Shown piece after piece: positions 21,691 through 32,460 of a DNA stretch of 64,000 nucleotides. The position numbers and the translations under genes are program-made. This DNA comes from Achatina immaculata. Taxonomy: Eukaryota > Mollusca > Gastropoda > Stylommatophora > Achatinidae. The first letter of the stretch is position 1. Each line of letters starts with the position of its first letter. Under the pieces are notes generated by a model. It searched no databases and was not told the DNA's origin. It worked only from the letters and a program-made list of their open reading frames with translations. Where the stretch lies: positions 22,905,642-22,969,641 of the forward strand of contig CM019715.1 in the NCBI GenBank assembly GCA_009760885.1. The letters are read 5' to 3'.

Positions 21691-21904
21691 ATCAGAAGTT
21701 CAATATTTAAAGAAAACTGCCCAACGTCTGAATGCAAATACAGTTTAGGAAAAGAACAACCAACATAACAAGCATGAGAAATCAAATGGCCACAGAATTA
21801 AGAAGGCCACAAACATTCACAACAGGGTTTCCCCAACCTTAGCATTCATGATCTCCAAATTTTTCTGCATTAAGATTTTATCTGCAACTTTTTTCTAACC
21901 TTGC

Positions 21905-22025
21905 TGGTATAGAAATTTAATGAAGAAAGTAGGAACAGCTTTCTTCGTTAACAGGACACAGCTGTAACATTTCAGCTTCTGCCTTATTCATACCAAAAAA
22001 AATGCAGGATGAACATACAGGAAAT
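21905..22025 (-). repeat. Repeat U terminus, diverged
   Basis: Plus strand AAAGTAGGAACAGCTTTCTT...AACATTTCAGCTTCTGCCTTA matches the U motif at 14820 with several substitutions. Confidence 0.5.
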
Positions 22026-22599
22026 GATGAGAAGTGTGCCTACTATTACTACAAAAAAACAAAAAAAAAAAATTACTCTTTAATTAACTCTTTTTGATTG
22101 TCTAAGACATTTAAATGGCTTTTCAAAAAATCAAAAGAAAAATAACAATTCATGTGGTTTTGTTCCATAATCGAGAATTTGTAATTTTAAATTACCAAAA
22201 ATGGTAAAGTTAGACATCATATCAATTTCTGATGAACACTGTGCTGCAGTTTTCATTTTTTAAAATCTTCATGGGTTCATGGACATTGTTTGCTAGGTTA
22301 GGAGTTCAAAGTTGTGGCCCTATATATCTGCCGCAGTTCCTTCCAGGGATGCGCAACTCTCTTTGAAAAAAAAAACCATGAGTTAGAAGATGATACCATC
22401 CTCATAAAGAATGAGCTCTGAATGGAGTCAGGTCAGTACAATGAAGTCTCCAGGATGAAACATCTCTACATCCCAAAGATGATGATGATCACCACTTCAA
22501 GCATGTGAGCTCAAATTGAAAGACTGTGCAAGACACAACAGCCATATACATCAAATGTACCAATGTTTTAAGTATTCCTGTCTGACAGTCAGGCAGTCA

Positions 22600-22652
22600 G
22601 TCATTTGCATGTCCTTTGTGGGACTTTGCCTTCCTAACAGCACTCCATAGTT
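22600..22652 (-). mobile_element. LINE-3 terminal fragment
   Basis: TCATTTGCATGTCCTTTGTG and GGACTTTGCCTTCCTAACAG are the last 50 bp of LINE-3. It is joined directly to a W-repeat fragment. Confidence 0.7.
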
Positions 22653-22654
22653 TG

Positions 22655-22715
22655 CCAACCTTGATGCCACCATATTAGCTTATGGGTCGCTGATTTGCCA
22701 AAACAGACAGTGTCT
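22655..22715 (+). repeat. Repeat W 3' fragment
   Basis: GCCAACCTTGATGCCACCAT followed by TATGGGTCGCTGATT is the 3' end of family W. Confidence 0.5.
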
Positions 22716-23184
22716 TCATTTCCCACTCCCACTCCCCCCCCCCCCCCCCATCAAGCACAGGGAAATAGAAGTGTCTATTTTTGACACCAGCCCTTATGAA
22801 CCACTGAGAGGTTGAGATACTTCACTTTACTAAGTGTGCCCTGAAAACAACCAGTGCCACAATTACATGTAGTAAGAGGATTACAAGTAGAATGAAATAG
22901 GGAACAAAGAGATCGCTGCTGAGCCTAAAGGAAGCCTAGAACTGTAGCCCTGTGGGAAAGTAATGCCCTTTCTCTTATTTTGTAAAACCGTATAAAGTGA
23001 GGAATGTATTGGCAGACAGATGTCGTCATCATCATCAACACCAATGGGAACAGCATAATCACCATCAGGAACATCATCATAGAGGAGAGGAGGGAGGGAG
23101 ATAGGGGGAAGGGAGAAAGGGGGGGGGGGGAAGGGAGTGAGAGAGAAGAGAACTATACATTTTGTCTTGTCTTGTGCTATCTCC

Positions 23185-23455
23185 CTGTAACTGTGAGCTG
23201 GTGTTCTTTGCAGCCGATGCTGTGAAGGTGTTGAGGCACATCATCGTATCGACGTGGGGGGCGGGTTATGGCAGCTACTTTTTCAGTCTCGGAGCATACA
23301 GCTAAAAAGCAGGCAGTGTGCAATGGTTCTTTAGCAGACTCCACTACCACGGGGACTATGGTGATCCCTACCCTATTAGCCAGGCTATGCCTGTTACTGG
23401 AGGTTCCAACAATTAGGTGGGACAAGGTCTTGGTCAGCCATAGAGAGCTGTACAT
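23185..23455 (+). repeat. Dispersed repeat family W, copy
   Basis: GTAACTGTGAGCTGGTGTTC, GGGCGGGTTATGGCAGCTAC, TTTTTCAGTCTCGGAG, CTTTAGCAGACTCCACTACC. It aligns with 51899-52235 over its length. The 92-codon minus-strand open frame here is a by-product of the repeat. Confidence 0.75.
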
Positions 23456-23511
23456 ATAGGATTTACGCGCTTGAATATCTCAACAGTTTTTGGGTTTTTT
23501 TCACAAAATAC

Positions 23512-23657
23512 CTGCTTTCTCAGCTGAATCTGCCAACTCCTCAAACTGTTTCTTCAAGTCTCTATCACCTCGGTAAAGCACTAAATGTTTCCTCAAAATG
23601 TTTGCTCACTGCATCTGCAAGGAAGTCGTAGGATGCATCTTCTGGCAAGCCATCATC
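23512..23657 (-). pseudogene. PEX19: PEX19 exon 3
   Basis: Acceptor TTTTTTGTTCAG, phase 0: DDGLPEDASYDFLADAVSKH, FEETFSAL, then TGA TAG. Dropping one base near 23575 continues RGDRDLKKQFEELADSAEKA to donor CAG|GTATTT. A single inserted base therefore separates two plausible halves. Confidence 0.6.
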
Positions 23658-23739
23658 CTGAACAAAAAAACAGAAACACCCTCAATGACAGGTTCTCGTA
23701 TGCTTCTTCTCTGTCTTCAAACAAAAAAAATGGCATTGG

Positions 23740-23930
23740 TTGCACTGTGTCACAGCTTGCAGCTGTCTTTTGACCCAACTCATCCAATTTTGATTTGGTG
23801 TACCATGAGGATCATGTTTGCCTCCCCATCCCTATTCACTTGACCAGACTATTGTCCATTCCCTAATGGCACTACCGGAAGGCAGAATAAGGCTTTGGTT
23901 GGCTATGACTCACGCAATCAGCTACAAGCT
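23740..23930 (+). repeat. Dispersed repeat family V, copy 2
   Basis: Aligns with 1120-1295: TTGGTTGCACTGTGTCACAG, CCATCCCTATTCACTTGACC, AATGGCACTACCGGAAGG, GGTTGGCTATGAC. It lies just upstream of PEX19 exon 3 on the minus strand. Confidence 0.55.
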
Positions 23931-24504
23931 CCTAACATTGTCTCATTAACCATCACTGACAACTGTGAGTCAGCATTTTGTCAAGAATGAAGGAATTGGA
24001 GGGGTGAATTCAGGGCTGGAGAAAACTGAATGATTCATGAAGCTCTCCAGATGGATGGTCAACCAACAAAGAACAGGTGCCTTCAGTTACCTTATACTGA
24101 AGGAGATAATGAAGAGGAGATCAGAGCAGCTATTGTTCATATTGTTGTATATTCTTCAATCATTATAGTACCTCTCCACTAAGCTCCACCCCTTCTTACT
24201 TTTCAAACCTCCTCACAGCATCATTTTGCAACCCCTCTTCCCCAATCATTTATTTCAACTTCTCCTGGCTAGGTCAACATTGTATCACTCTCTCTCCCCT
24301 CCCTGATTACCCATACACCACCCCAAGTTACAACGCACCGACCACATATCACAGCTCTCCATTTAAAGTCTCCACATTCTACTAAATCCATTCCTGACAC
24401 ACACCGCCGGACAAGTCACACCTTACAATTTACAGCTAAGTACTCTTTATAATTTTTTTTTTTTAATAGCATTCATGTGAATCTATACTTTATCTCCTCT
24501 CTCT

Positions 24505-24605
24505 ATTTCTTCGTCCTGTATGTTTTTGTATGATTAAGGCTGATGCCGAAACGTCACAACTTGTTAAGTAATAAAGCTGTTCCTACATTTTTCCTAGTTT
24601 ATACA
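24505..24605 (+). repeat. Repeat U terminus
   Basis: GTATGTTTTTGTATGATTAAGG, CTGATGCCGAAACGTCACAA, AATAAAGCTGTTCCTACATT. The best-preserved copy of the U motif. Confidence 0.6.
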
Positions 24606-24649
24606 CTCTACTGTCCAGAGTGCAAGGATGATGGTCCTTCCTAACTAAG

Positions 24650-24715
24650 TTAAGGGTGAAAGGCATATTTAAGGGGATACAGTGTTAGGCCCATATTTCC
24701 AAGACATGGAAGTGC
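24650..24715 (-). mobile_element. SINE type A tail fragment
   Basis: GGCATATTTAAGGGGATACA and GTGTTAGGCCCATATTTCC are the complement of the type A SINE tail. Confidence 0.55.
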
Positions 24716-24853
24716 AATGTTTTCTAAGGAACTAACTACATGCACCTCCACTCCCTCCTCCCTTACCCCCCTCCATTTTTGTAATCAAAACCTTACATCC
24801 AAAAGAACGAAAAATAAAGTTATCATCTACTCATCATGTTATCACTATGGCTT

Positions 24854-25542
24854 TTAACTCTTCCCGTGCCTAAGTCACTATAGTGATAATTTCCGGTTAC
24901 TGAGTTGCGTGCCATAGTCGTTATAGTGACAATTCATTTGTTTCAATACAACAACCGGTGTAACATTTAGATTGTACATATTTCGTCTGCGTTTCCGGTG
25001 ACACTTTTCAAAATGGTGAAAGAGTCCTTAGTTATGAGCGATGCTGAGCAAGAAAAAGGAAGAGAAACATCTAAATTTTTCATTTTTTGAGGATGAAGGT
25101 AGGGATATGGACATGGCCTGTGACCACCCCACTGCTCTTGAATGTATCCCAAGTGATCTAGATATATTAGACGACTGGAGAAGTAGTTAGTAGGTTATTT
25201 CAGATATTAATTTAGTGAGAATGCAACATAGAATCACAATATGAGATCGACAAGTAGATCTAGAGATCTCAGATGGTAAGTAGTGCATATCTAGACCTAG
25301 TCGATGGTGAGCTGGGCACAATCATTGTCTAAAAACATCACATTACTTCTTTTTTCCTAAAAAACTATGCATTTATGAATTTTCATACATTTAGTTATAC
25401 TTTGAAACATAATAAATATACGGAAGTACATGGAAATACTGTTCTCCATTCCATTTTACAACTATACCCCCTAACATATCAAGACCCGCGGTTTTTGTGT
25501 GGCACGGACAGGAACATCCATGTTTTTTTAAAGAAGAGTTAA
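24854..25542 (+). mobile_element. piggyBac-like internally deleted element, copy 1
   Basis: 689 bp bounded by TTAA (24854-24857 and 25539-25542). Ends are TTAACTCTTCCCGTGCC and a partly rearranged GGCACGG...AGAAGAGTTAA. Sub-terminal CACTATAGTGATAA-like short palindromes repeat. An ATG near 25014 gives MVKESLVMSDAEQEKGRETS, then after one stop and frame shift an acidic stretch ends DLDILDDWRSS. This looks like the start of a transposase joined to the 3' end of the element. No DDD core remains. Confidence 0.65.
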
Positions 25543-25946
25543 ACTACAAGTAGGCAACACAGGCTTCTGAACAAAGATTCTGAATCAGTGCATTTATTCA
25601 TTAGGTGGTATGTCGATAAAACATTCTTCATGTTGCTGTTTCCAATTGGTTCAACTGGCTAACTGTTCAACTTGGCCAGCTTATTATGATATATCTCTTT
25701 CTCTTCCTCTCACGTTTTCCAATGATTGGCAAGTTTCCAGAAGTGATTTTTTTGTATTACAAAAAACGTTCGCATGTCACAAATGTTGCTTCGTTCATTA
25801 AAGAGTTAAATGTTTATATGCTTAAGATCTTACACGGCCAAGTTAACAGCATCTAAATATATGAGTTATTAACACATTCATAGCTTAATTAATATCCTAC
25901 AGAACTGGATAACAGACATTTCACATGACAGTAATTAACTTCTTAC

Positions 25947-26080
25947 AGGATTGAGTGTTTTCTTGCCCTGAGCATCTGGTCTTTACCATCCTCAAATGCA
26001 GCTGCAGCACCTGACGATGCATCCCTGCCAGGAACTTTGTGCGGGGGGTTCTTTGCTCTTGTCAAAACCTGCGAGTGCAC
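25947..26080 (-). pseudogene. PEX19: PEX19 exon 2
   Basis: Acceptor TTTTGAACAG. In the phase set by exon 1 it reads SALAGFDKSKEPP and then runs into stops. After the C6 run the next frame reads RDASSGAAAAFEDGKD. The first frame returns as DAQGKKTLNP before donor CCT|GTAAGA. These are two compensating indels within about 70 bases. Confidence 0.6.
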
Positions 26081-26110
26081 CTGTTCAAAAAGGAACAAAA
26101 ATGGCTGTTT

Positions 26111-27900
26111 TAGAGAGATTGATTGATTGACTGACTGATCTTTATTTCAAAAGGGTTAAGAGTTGGGCATGCAGGCCCATCTGACATTCTGCCCTTTATC
26201 ATACAACTTTCACTCTGTTCAATACATTCTACAAATATGCTGCTCATATAGCAAACATAATTAACAATAAAGTAACTACATATGCATAAAATGACTAACT
26301 ACATACACATATAATTAAATTATATACACATATAAATGACTATCTTCATTCATTCATTCATGTGCATGTCCCTTGTGGAACTTTGCCTCCCAAACAGCAC
26401 TCTTGTAGGCCTCTCAGTTGTGAGCAAGATGGCCTGCAGCTGCTGCATCCATTTGCAGATCGTCAACGATGTCTTGCAGCCATCTTCGTTTTGGTCTTCC
26501 TCTCTTTCTTTTTCCCATTACGTGTCCTTCCAATACGGTCTTCTCTAAAGTATCATGACGTTTAATGTGGCCAAAATATTTAAGTTTTCTCTCTTTAATC
26601 CTCTTTACTAGCCAGCCTTCTTCAATATTAAGCTCTTGTTATATAGATATATTTTTTCTTTTTTGTGTCCACGATATTTGGAGAACCCTTCTGTAGCATT
26701 TACATTCAAAGGCACTGATGTGTTTCTCAGCTGTTTTGTTAAGTGTCCAGGTCTCACAGGCATATGCTGCGATGGGAAAGATGTATATCCTTAAAAATCT
26801 TATTTTTGTGGTTCTGCCTATCTACCAAACAAAATACAATATGACTATCTACCAAACAAAAGGTTCATTACTGTTCAGAATAATGAGTTTGGTAAGAGCA
26901 GTCTAAAATAACTTTTTAAGCTTTACGATTTATGGAGGCATGTAGTCGACATCAAATAGATATTGGAAAAGTTTGCAGTTGTAGGAAGGAGTATAATTTA
27001 TATTTTTTTATACAGGATGGGAGCAGCAGAATAAGTAAAGCTTTTCTTATAAAGGTCAAGTCTAGGTTTTGGAAGTCTTATGTTGTTCAAGCGTTGACTG
27101 CACTTTAGACTAAATTTAAACAGTTCCTAGATAAGGAGAAGCATGTCATGTAAGAATTTGATGTACCAACTTGGCTTTGTTGAAGAGGAACCTGTTCTTA
27201 AGAAGCAGTATTTTGATACGTTTGTGCTGGTTAGTTGTTTGTGCTTGATCTTTGTGACTAATAAGCTTTACTGTTTGCTTTTGAAGTGAGTATAGCCTCT
27301 TTGTATTTGACACTGAGCAACCATCCCAGATTGTTGAGCAAAAGTCTAAATGTGTTTGTATATGTGATATGTAGTATATCTTCCTTGTGTCTTGGTCGAT
27401 GAAGTGCTTGATTCTGGCTAACTGATATACTTTTTGTGCGATGAGTTTTGTTAGACCTTGCACATGAGAGTTCCAGGTCAGATGTTGGTCAGTAATAAGA
27501 CCTAGTGTTTTGTGCTCACTAACGTTTTCTATCTGTGATGTTTCAGTACAGAGCCAGTGTTGTTTTTGTTGCATTTTGTAGTTTCTGTCTTGTTATGAGC
27601 ACTGATTTTGGTTTATCAGTATTTATAATCATGCCATTGTCGCTGCTCCATTTAATTAGATTGTTTAACTTGACCTGAAGAGTTGATTCAAGGTTAATAC
27701 AGTCGTAGTCACTGGTATAGACTGTGCAATCATCAGCAAAAAGGTCACAAGAACAGTGTTTAAGATGAAGTGGAAGATCATTGATATAGATAGCAAAGAG
27801 CAATCTAGAACAGAACCTTGCAGAACACCAGTGTCAACTATAGCATAATTTGACAGAGAATTGTTGAAGAATACTACCTGTTGTCTGTCTGAAAGAAATG
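26111..27900 (-). mobile_element. L2/CR1-like LINE, 3' part, interrupted
   Basis: Minus-strand frames read MLFAIYINDLPLHLKHCSCD with LFADDCTVY (the RT catalytic [FY]ADD box), LIKWSSDNGM, then KTLGLITDQHLTWNSHV, ILLLKNRFLFNKAKLVHQIL. The 3' end at 26111-26335 has GATTGATTGATTGACTGACT and the TTTCAAAAGGGTTAAGAGTTG block shared with 57763. It is interrupted by the LINE-3 insertion 26346-26840. Frame breaks near 27545 and 27810. It lies in PEX19 intron 1. Confidence 0.8.
26346..26840 (-). mobile_element. LINE-3 insertion in the L2-like LINE
   Basis: 495-bp LINE-3 3' end with the ATTCATTCATTC tail at the left, bounded by a 10-bp target-site duplication, ATGACTATCT (26336-26345 and 26841-26850). 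This orders the two insertions: L2-like first, LINE-3 later. Confidence 0.85.
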
Positions 27901-28165
27901 ATGCGAGAGAGAGAGAGAGAAAACAAATGTCAGGGGCGATATAGCATGGGTGGCCATGATTCTACCTTCCCACAATGTTCCTGGACACAGGTTCATATGT
28001 TATTTCAGCAAAGGACCAATGGAATGAGAGTCTGGCATCTTTCTCATGATGATGGAGCCTTTTGAGAAGCTTGCTTCTTAAATCCAATCTAGGAAGCTGG
28101 GAAAGCCACCACAGCACACCAGCTTTTGAACTGATGCTTATTTTCTTTCAATACCAGCTGGCAGT

Positions 28166-28535
28166 TTCTCAGTCATTTGCATGTCCCTTGCAGAACTTTG
28201 CCTCCATTAACAGCTCTCCTGTAGGCCTCTCAATTGTAAGCAAGATGCCTGCTGCTGATACATCCATTTATCAATGATGTCTTGCAGCCATCTTCGCCTT
28301 GGTCTTCCTCTCTTTCTTATGCCTATTATGTACTCTTCCAAGACGGTCTTCTCTAGATTATCATGACGTTTAATGTGTCCAAAATATTTAAATTTTCTGT
28401 TTAATTCTCTTTACTTTAATCCAGCCTTCTTCAATATTAAGTTCCTGTAGTATGGATATATTTGTTCTTTTTTGTGTCCATGCTATCTGAAGAACTCTTC
28501 TGTGGCATTTACATTCAAAGACATTTATACTGGCA
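28166..28535 (-). mobile_element. LINE-3 3' end
   Basis: GTCATTTGCATGTCCCTTGC, CGGTCTTCTCTAGATTATCA and AGAACTCTTCTGTGGCATTT mark the standard LINE-3 tail in reverse. Indels break the frame. Confidence 0.8.
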
Positions 28536-28689
28536 GGATAAAATTACCAATAACAGGGAAATAATTAATCAGCTAGCCACCATTAATTAAGGTACCAACA
28601 CTTAGTTAGCAAAATAAAAGCTTACATATTCCCACTGACAACATACAGATGAAAAACATGGACATATAACAAATCACCAGAAATGAGAA

Positions 28690-28960
28690 TTCTCTGAACC
28701 TTAAGTGCCCACGGCACATGGGGCTTCCGCAAGGGTTTTCCACAAATGCCTGTCCTTCGCCTTTTTTTCTGCTCTTGCCCAGGTGAGCCTTCTATTGCTC
28801 AACATCCTTTCTGTTGTTCTTCTCCATGTCTCTTTTGGTCTACCCTTACTTCTGTTCCCATGTGGAGCTGTTTTTGGTAGTGAGTTGTCAGTCATTCGGA
28901 GCACATGCATCAACCATCGCCAGCGTCTTTCCTCAATAACAAAAATAAAACTAAAATTAA
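28690..28960 (-). mobile_element. LINE-4 3' end
   Basis: Reverse complement reads [40 protein letters not shown] and [15 protein letters not shown] with stop. It is only 120 bp from PEX19 exon 1. Confidence 0.85.
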
Positions 28961-29077
28961 GGAAAGCCAAAATCGGAGAACACAGAAAAGATACGTTTTC
29001 ATGTTCATATATACTACAAGTCAAATCACGCTTCTCTATATACTAACATCTCTATACACTTAGAAACTAGTTCTTAC

Positions 29078-29206
29078 TATCAAGGATGGCGTCAAGTTCC
29101 AGATCAACGTTACTGGAACTTTCTGTCGAGGACTCTGAAACAACGTTGTCCACAGAAGAGCTTCGATCATCAGAAGCTTTCGCATCCTCACCCTTTTGGT
29201 AGACAT
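29078..29206 (-). pseudogene. PEX19: PEX19 exon 1
   Basis: ATG at 29206-29204 gives MSTKR. The acidic PEX19-like frame (GEDAKASDDRSSSVDNVVSE ... NVDLELDAILD) starts one base out of register, after AAAAGGG. The donor is ATA|GTAAGA, phase 1. Reading straight from the ATG instead gives a basic, unlike-family peptide, so a missing base in the A run is the simplest explanation. Confidence 0.6.
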
Positions 29207-30080
29207 ACTGATCGAAATGTCAAAGATCAAATCTTTCGTACGTAAACGTTTTCGCAGTTTTAATTATTTTTATTTGAATTTGTATATAGGGGCCGGCTCT
29301 ACCGATAGTGCATCATGTGCATTTGCAATAGGAGAATTGGGAAGAACTTGTTAAAAAAAAAATAATGTGAACATTTTTTTTCTTAAAACACATGCTCGTT
29401 TATTCGCTAACCCATTGGTCGACCTGACATTATGTTGGGAAGAGGATTCAAAATGAATTCTCTGTGACCATTAGAAAAAGAAATAGTTCCTACGGTACAG
29501 ATTTGTAGATTTTTTTTTTTAATGAGTAGTTCCAATTTATGCTCCGGGATTCTTTCTTTAAAAAAAAGTGATAATGCGCCCCCAGCTACGGATACCTCTC
29601 CCGCCCAACGCTGAATGCGGCCACAAGTACCAGGAAGCGTGAAGCAACAACGGGATGGACTGTGAGCTAGTGCCGAGACACTAGGAGCCACTCCAGTCAC
29701 ATGATGATGTTTTGTTATCACATCACCTACCTTACCACCCCCAGCATCATAACCTTCGACCCGTGTGTTATGGGAGGAACCTCGCGCGACCCAAAGCTTT
29801 ACAAGTCAACCAGGCTCTAGTTGACTCTGCGAGGACTATATTGAGGATTATATGGGTTATAAGCCAGTAACCATCCGGGTTTCCCCGAGAAGGCTGAATA
29901 CTTTGTACACTGACTTGCTTATGTATAGCACTATTTGCTTGTGTTTTATATTATTGGTGGGGTTACAATCAATATAGTCAAGTATTTCACTTGCTAAAAC
30001 ATGTTCAACCCTGACATATCAGCTATGGGTCGCTGATTACCTTATTCGGTGTCTTCACCCTCTGCAAAAGTTTTAAATTC
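29207..30080. other. Upstream region of the PEX19 fragment
   Basis: Would hold the promoter if the fragment is transcribed. Locally more GC-rich near 29570-29790 (GCGCCCCC, CTCCCGCC, CTCGCGCGACC). A W-repeat 3' fragment (CTATGGGTCGCTGATTACC) lies near 29990-30060. No gene seen. Confidence 0.4.
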
Positions 30081-30084
30081 ACTA

Positions 30085-30290
30085 TACTTCTCTCTCTCAG
30101 CCTTAAGTGCCAAAGGCACATGGGGCTTTCCACAAATGCCTGTCCTCTGTTCTTGCCCAGGTGAGCAAATACCCTTTCCGTTATTATTCTCCATGTCTCC
30201 TTTGGGCTACCCTTACTCCTGTTGTGTCCATCTCAGTGCTATTGTTTTGGTTGTGAGTCGTCAGCCATAAGGAGCAAGTGTCCCGACTTC
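30085..30290 (-). mobile_element. LINE-4 3' end, truncated internally
   Basis: CTCTCTCTCAGCCTTAAGTG, CAAAGGCACATGGGGCTTTCC and the complement of the RRTTE...SKGRP region, with about 30 bp lost in the middle. Confidence 0.75.
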
Positions 30291-30740
30291 ATATAGTCAC
30301 TATTATTTATTATTGTGCCACTTGGTCAGTCGTATTAAATATTTTTCCTCTTAGACCCCCCACCTTTTTTTAACCATGATTTTTTCAGTGATCGTCTGAT
30401 ACTCCAATGACCGACTTCTTACGAAATGTCAAAAGGAAATGGTGCTTTTCTTATGGTTCAGTTTTATCCTTCGAAAACTTTTACTTTTTTGGGCATCCCA
30501 AGGCAGTCTCCTTCACCATAACACGTCTTTACTGCTTTCAGTTTCTGTTATATCTATTAAAAAACCCACATGAAGTAGCCCTATATATATATATATAAGA
30601 TAAAGATGGAAATACATATATATACTGTTCTCAACTTTTTTGCATCATGCACCCTTTTCACAGAATGTCATTTCTCTTCACGACCCACTGCCCACCTCTA
30701 ACGACTGTCTACAAAAAGATTTATATAAAATTATAAAATT

Positions 30741-31262
30741 ATGAGATGTTATTTCTTATGGTGTTTGGCCAAAATATTTTTCTAATTCTTCGTAAACATT
30801 TAGTCTGGAAAGAATTCAACTTGTTTTCTATGGCTTTGGTGAAGTGAATGCTGGAAAATCACCAAAACCATAGAAAACAAGTTGAATTCTTTCCAGACTA
30901 AATGTTTACGAAGAATTAGACAAATATTTTGGCCAAACACCATAAGAAATAACATCTTATTAGCAGAAATGCAGATGAAACCACTGACAACAGTTATTGA
31001 GGAAAGACGCTGGCGATGGTTGGGACATGTGCTCCGAATGACTGACAACTCACTACCAAAAATAGCACTAAGATGGACACCACAGGGGAACAGAAGTAAG
31101 GGTAGACCAAAAGAGACATAGAGAAGAACAACAGAAAGGATGTTGAGCAATAGAGGGCTCACCTGGGCAAGAGCAGAAAAAAAGGCGAAGGACAGGCATT
31201 TGTGGAAAACCCTTGCGGAAGCCCCATGTGCCCTGGGCACTTAAGGTTCAGAGAGAGAGAGA
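30741..31262 (+). mobile_element. LINE-4 copy with a foldback 5' end
   Basis: The plus copy (30851-31262) reads FQTKCLRRIRQIFWPNTIR, EERRWRWLGHVLRMTDNSLP, GNRSKGRPKET, then [15 protein letters not shown], stop and AGAGAGAGAGA. Immediately left, 30741-30845 is the reverse complement of about 30860-30965 with very few differences (one is C/A at the CTAATTC block), forming a hairpin with roughly 105-bp arms and a short loop. Confidence 0.85.
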
Positions 31263-32169
31263 TAAAATTCCAACAGTTGGAGTCTGTCAATCTGTGGTCC
31301 CAGGCATCCCCCTCCCCTGAAACCCTAAAATTCTCCATATGTTGAGAACCCTTCCTACTTACAGAACTGCAATAATTTTTTTTCTGCCTCATCACAACAA
31401 TTACACAGGAACTGCTCAGCAACACAAACAAGACACGACACAAATTTTTATCACCAAAAAGTTTATTCCACAAGACAAAAGATAAAATTATTTAACAAAA
31501 ACTTATCTTCATAGAAAACAGGTCTCACATATCAACAAATCAGATCCGCAGCCTGGTAAAGACGAAAGCTAACATAAACAATGTTGCATAATACGTGGGG
31601 ACAATTTAACTAATTTAAACTTAATGTTTACGCTGTTGTGAGATACACTGAAAATTCAATTCAAATTTGCCATTCAATCAAATAATAAAATTCAGGTATT
31701 CAAATTCCACACACAATTTTATCAGTAAAATTTTAAATACCTAAAAAATATTTCTCCTCGACTGCTCGTCTCTGACCAAAGAGTTGGTACTAAGTTAATA
31801 GTTAAATCGAACTATAAACTGGCATGTTAAAACGGTAAATTGTAAATGGTATATTCCCATCCCTGCAAACTTCTGCAACAGTGCACGAAAAATATTTCAA
31901 AATTTTGTATGCCAGATTTCTAATAACAATTACACCATTATTTCTGTTACCGCTTACAGAATTATTTCTATGTTACCGCTTACAGCATTATTTCTATGAT
32001 ACCGCTTACAGCTAGCAAAAACAAAATATTCATATTAGCTGAATACAATCTGGCATTCAGTACATTCTCAAACTTTTCACTCAAATTTACAGCAGGGGCA
32101 ATTTCTGGGAGCTACCCAACTTTACTGAACTACCTCATCGGGCTCTGTTAGACGAGTCTGGCTTGTGAG
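31263..32169. other. Intergenic; short 25-bp triplication
   Basis: Contains a roughly 25-bp unit (ATTTCTATGTTACCGCTTAC) repeated three times at about 31935-32008 and an hAT-like GGTCCCAGGC...TTGAGAACCC stretch near 31295-31350. The rest is AT-rich with nothing identified. Confidence 0.5.
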
Positions 32170-32460
32170 GTAGCGATATTCATAAGGTAAAAGGTGAAAT
32201 TCTCGTTTCCATGCCATTTAGGCATACTGGGGATTACAGTGTTAGGCCCATATTTTCCATGACCTTCGGCACATGAAAGTCTGATGTGGTCAGTATCACG
32301 CCTGCCCGGTTTACCTTTCCAGATTTCTCTGGAACTCATTTTTAGAAACTTGGTAGATCCGGGTGTGTACCAGAAAAAAATCCCACTGCTGGGACTTGAA
32401 CCCGCTACCACCGGATTAGTAAACAGAGCGCCTACCCACTCTGCTAACCAGGTCGCACAC
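32170..32460 (-). mobile_element. tRNA-derived SINE, tail type A
   Basis: Full-length in reverse: right end GCTAACCAGGTCGCA (head), GGGACTTGAACCCGCTACC (B-box complement), then the centre near AGTTTCTAAAAATGAG, tail TCAGTATCACGCC...ATGCCATTTAGGCATACTGG. The two ORFs across it are shadows. Confidence 0.85.

Larger units (their letters stand above)
23512..29206 (-). pseudogene. PEX19: PEX19 5' gene fragment with frame breaks, three exons
   Basis: PEX19 is the cytosolic and peroxisomal receptor for peroxisomal membrane proteins. Exon 1 ends LELDAILDS and exon 2 starts ALAGFDKSKEPPA, which together match ELEELLESALDDFDKAKPSPA of the vertebrate protein. Exon 3 contains FEETFSAL...DLKKQFEELADSAEKA, like the FEKAMKEL...LVEQFQKLSEAA region. 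Splice sites are canonical and phases fit. A continuous frame needs about four single-base changes: one near the A run just after the ATG, one at the C6 run of exon 2, one later in exon 2 that restores the frame, and one in exon 3. The C-terminal PMP-binding half and CaaX end are not found. It is either a truncated unprocessed pseudogene, or a real gene with homopolymer assembly errors whose distal exons I missed. Confidence 0.6.

Noticed and set aside
21905..22025. LTR of a retrovirus-like element
   Set aside because: The U block has AATAAA, but no TG...CA ends, primer-binding site or gag/pol was found anywhere near a copy.
24540..24580. Hammerhead ribozyme (CTGATG...GAAAC...GTC)
   Set aside because: The core lacks the full CTGANGA and a stem II, and the CTGATG part is not kept in the other copies of the repeat.
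29086..29200. Plus-strand short ORF starting MASSSRSTLLELSVEDSE
   Set aside because: It is the complement of PEX19 exon 1, which has homology and splice support on the minus strand.
31295..31350. Second hAT MITE
   Set aside because: Only one end-like word (GAGAACCC) is visible; no inverted partner or duplication could be paired with it.
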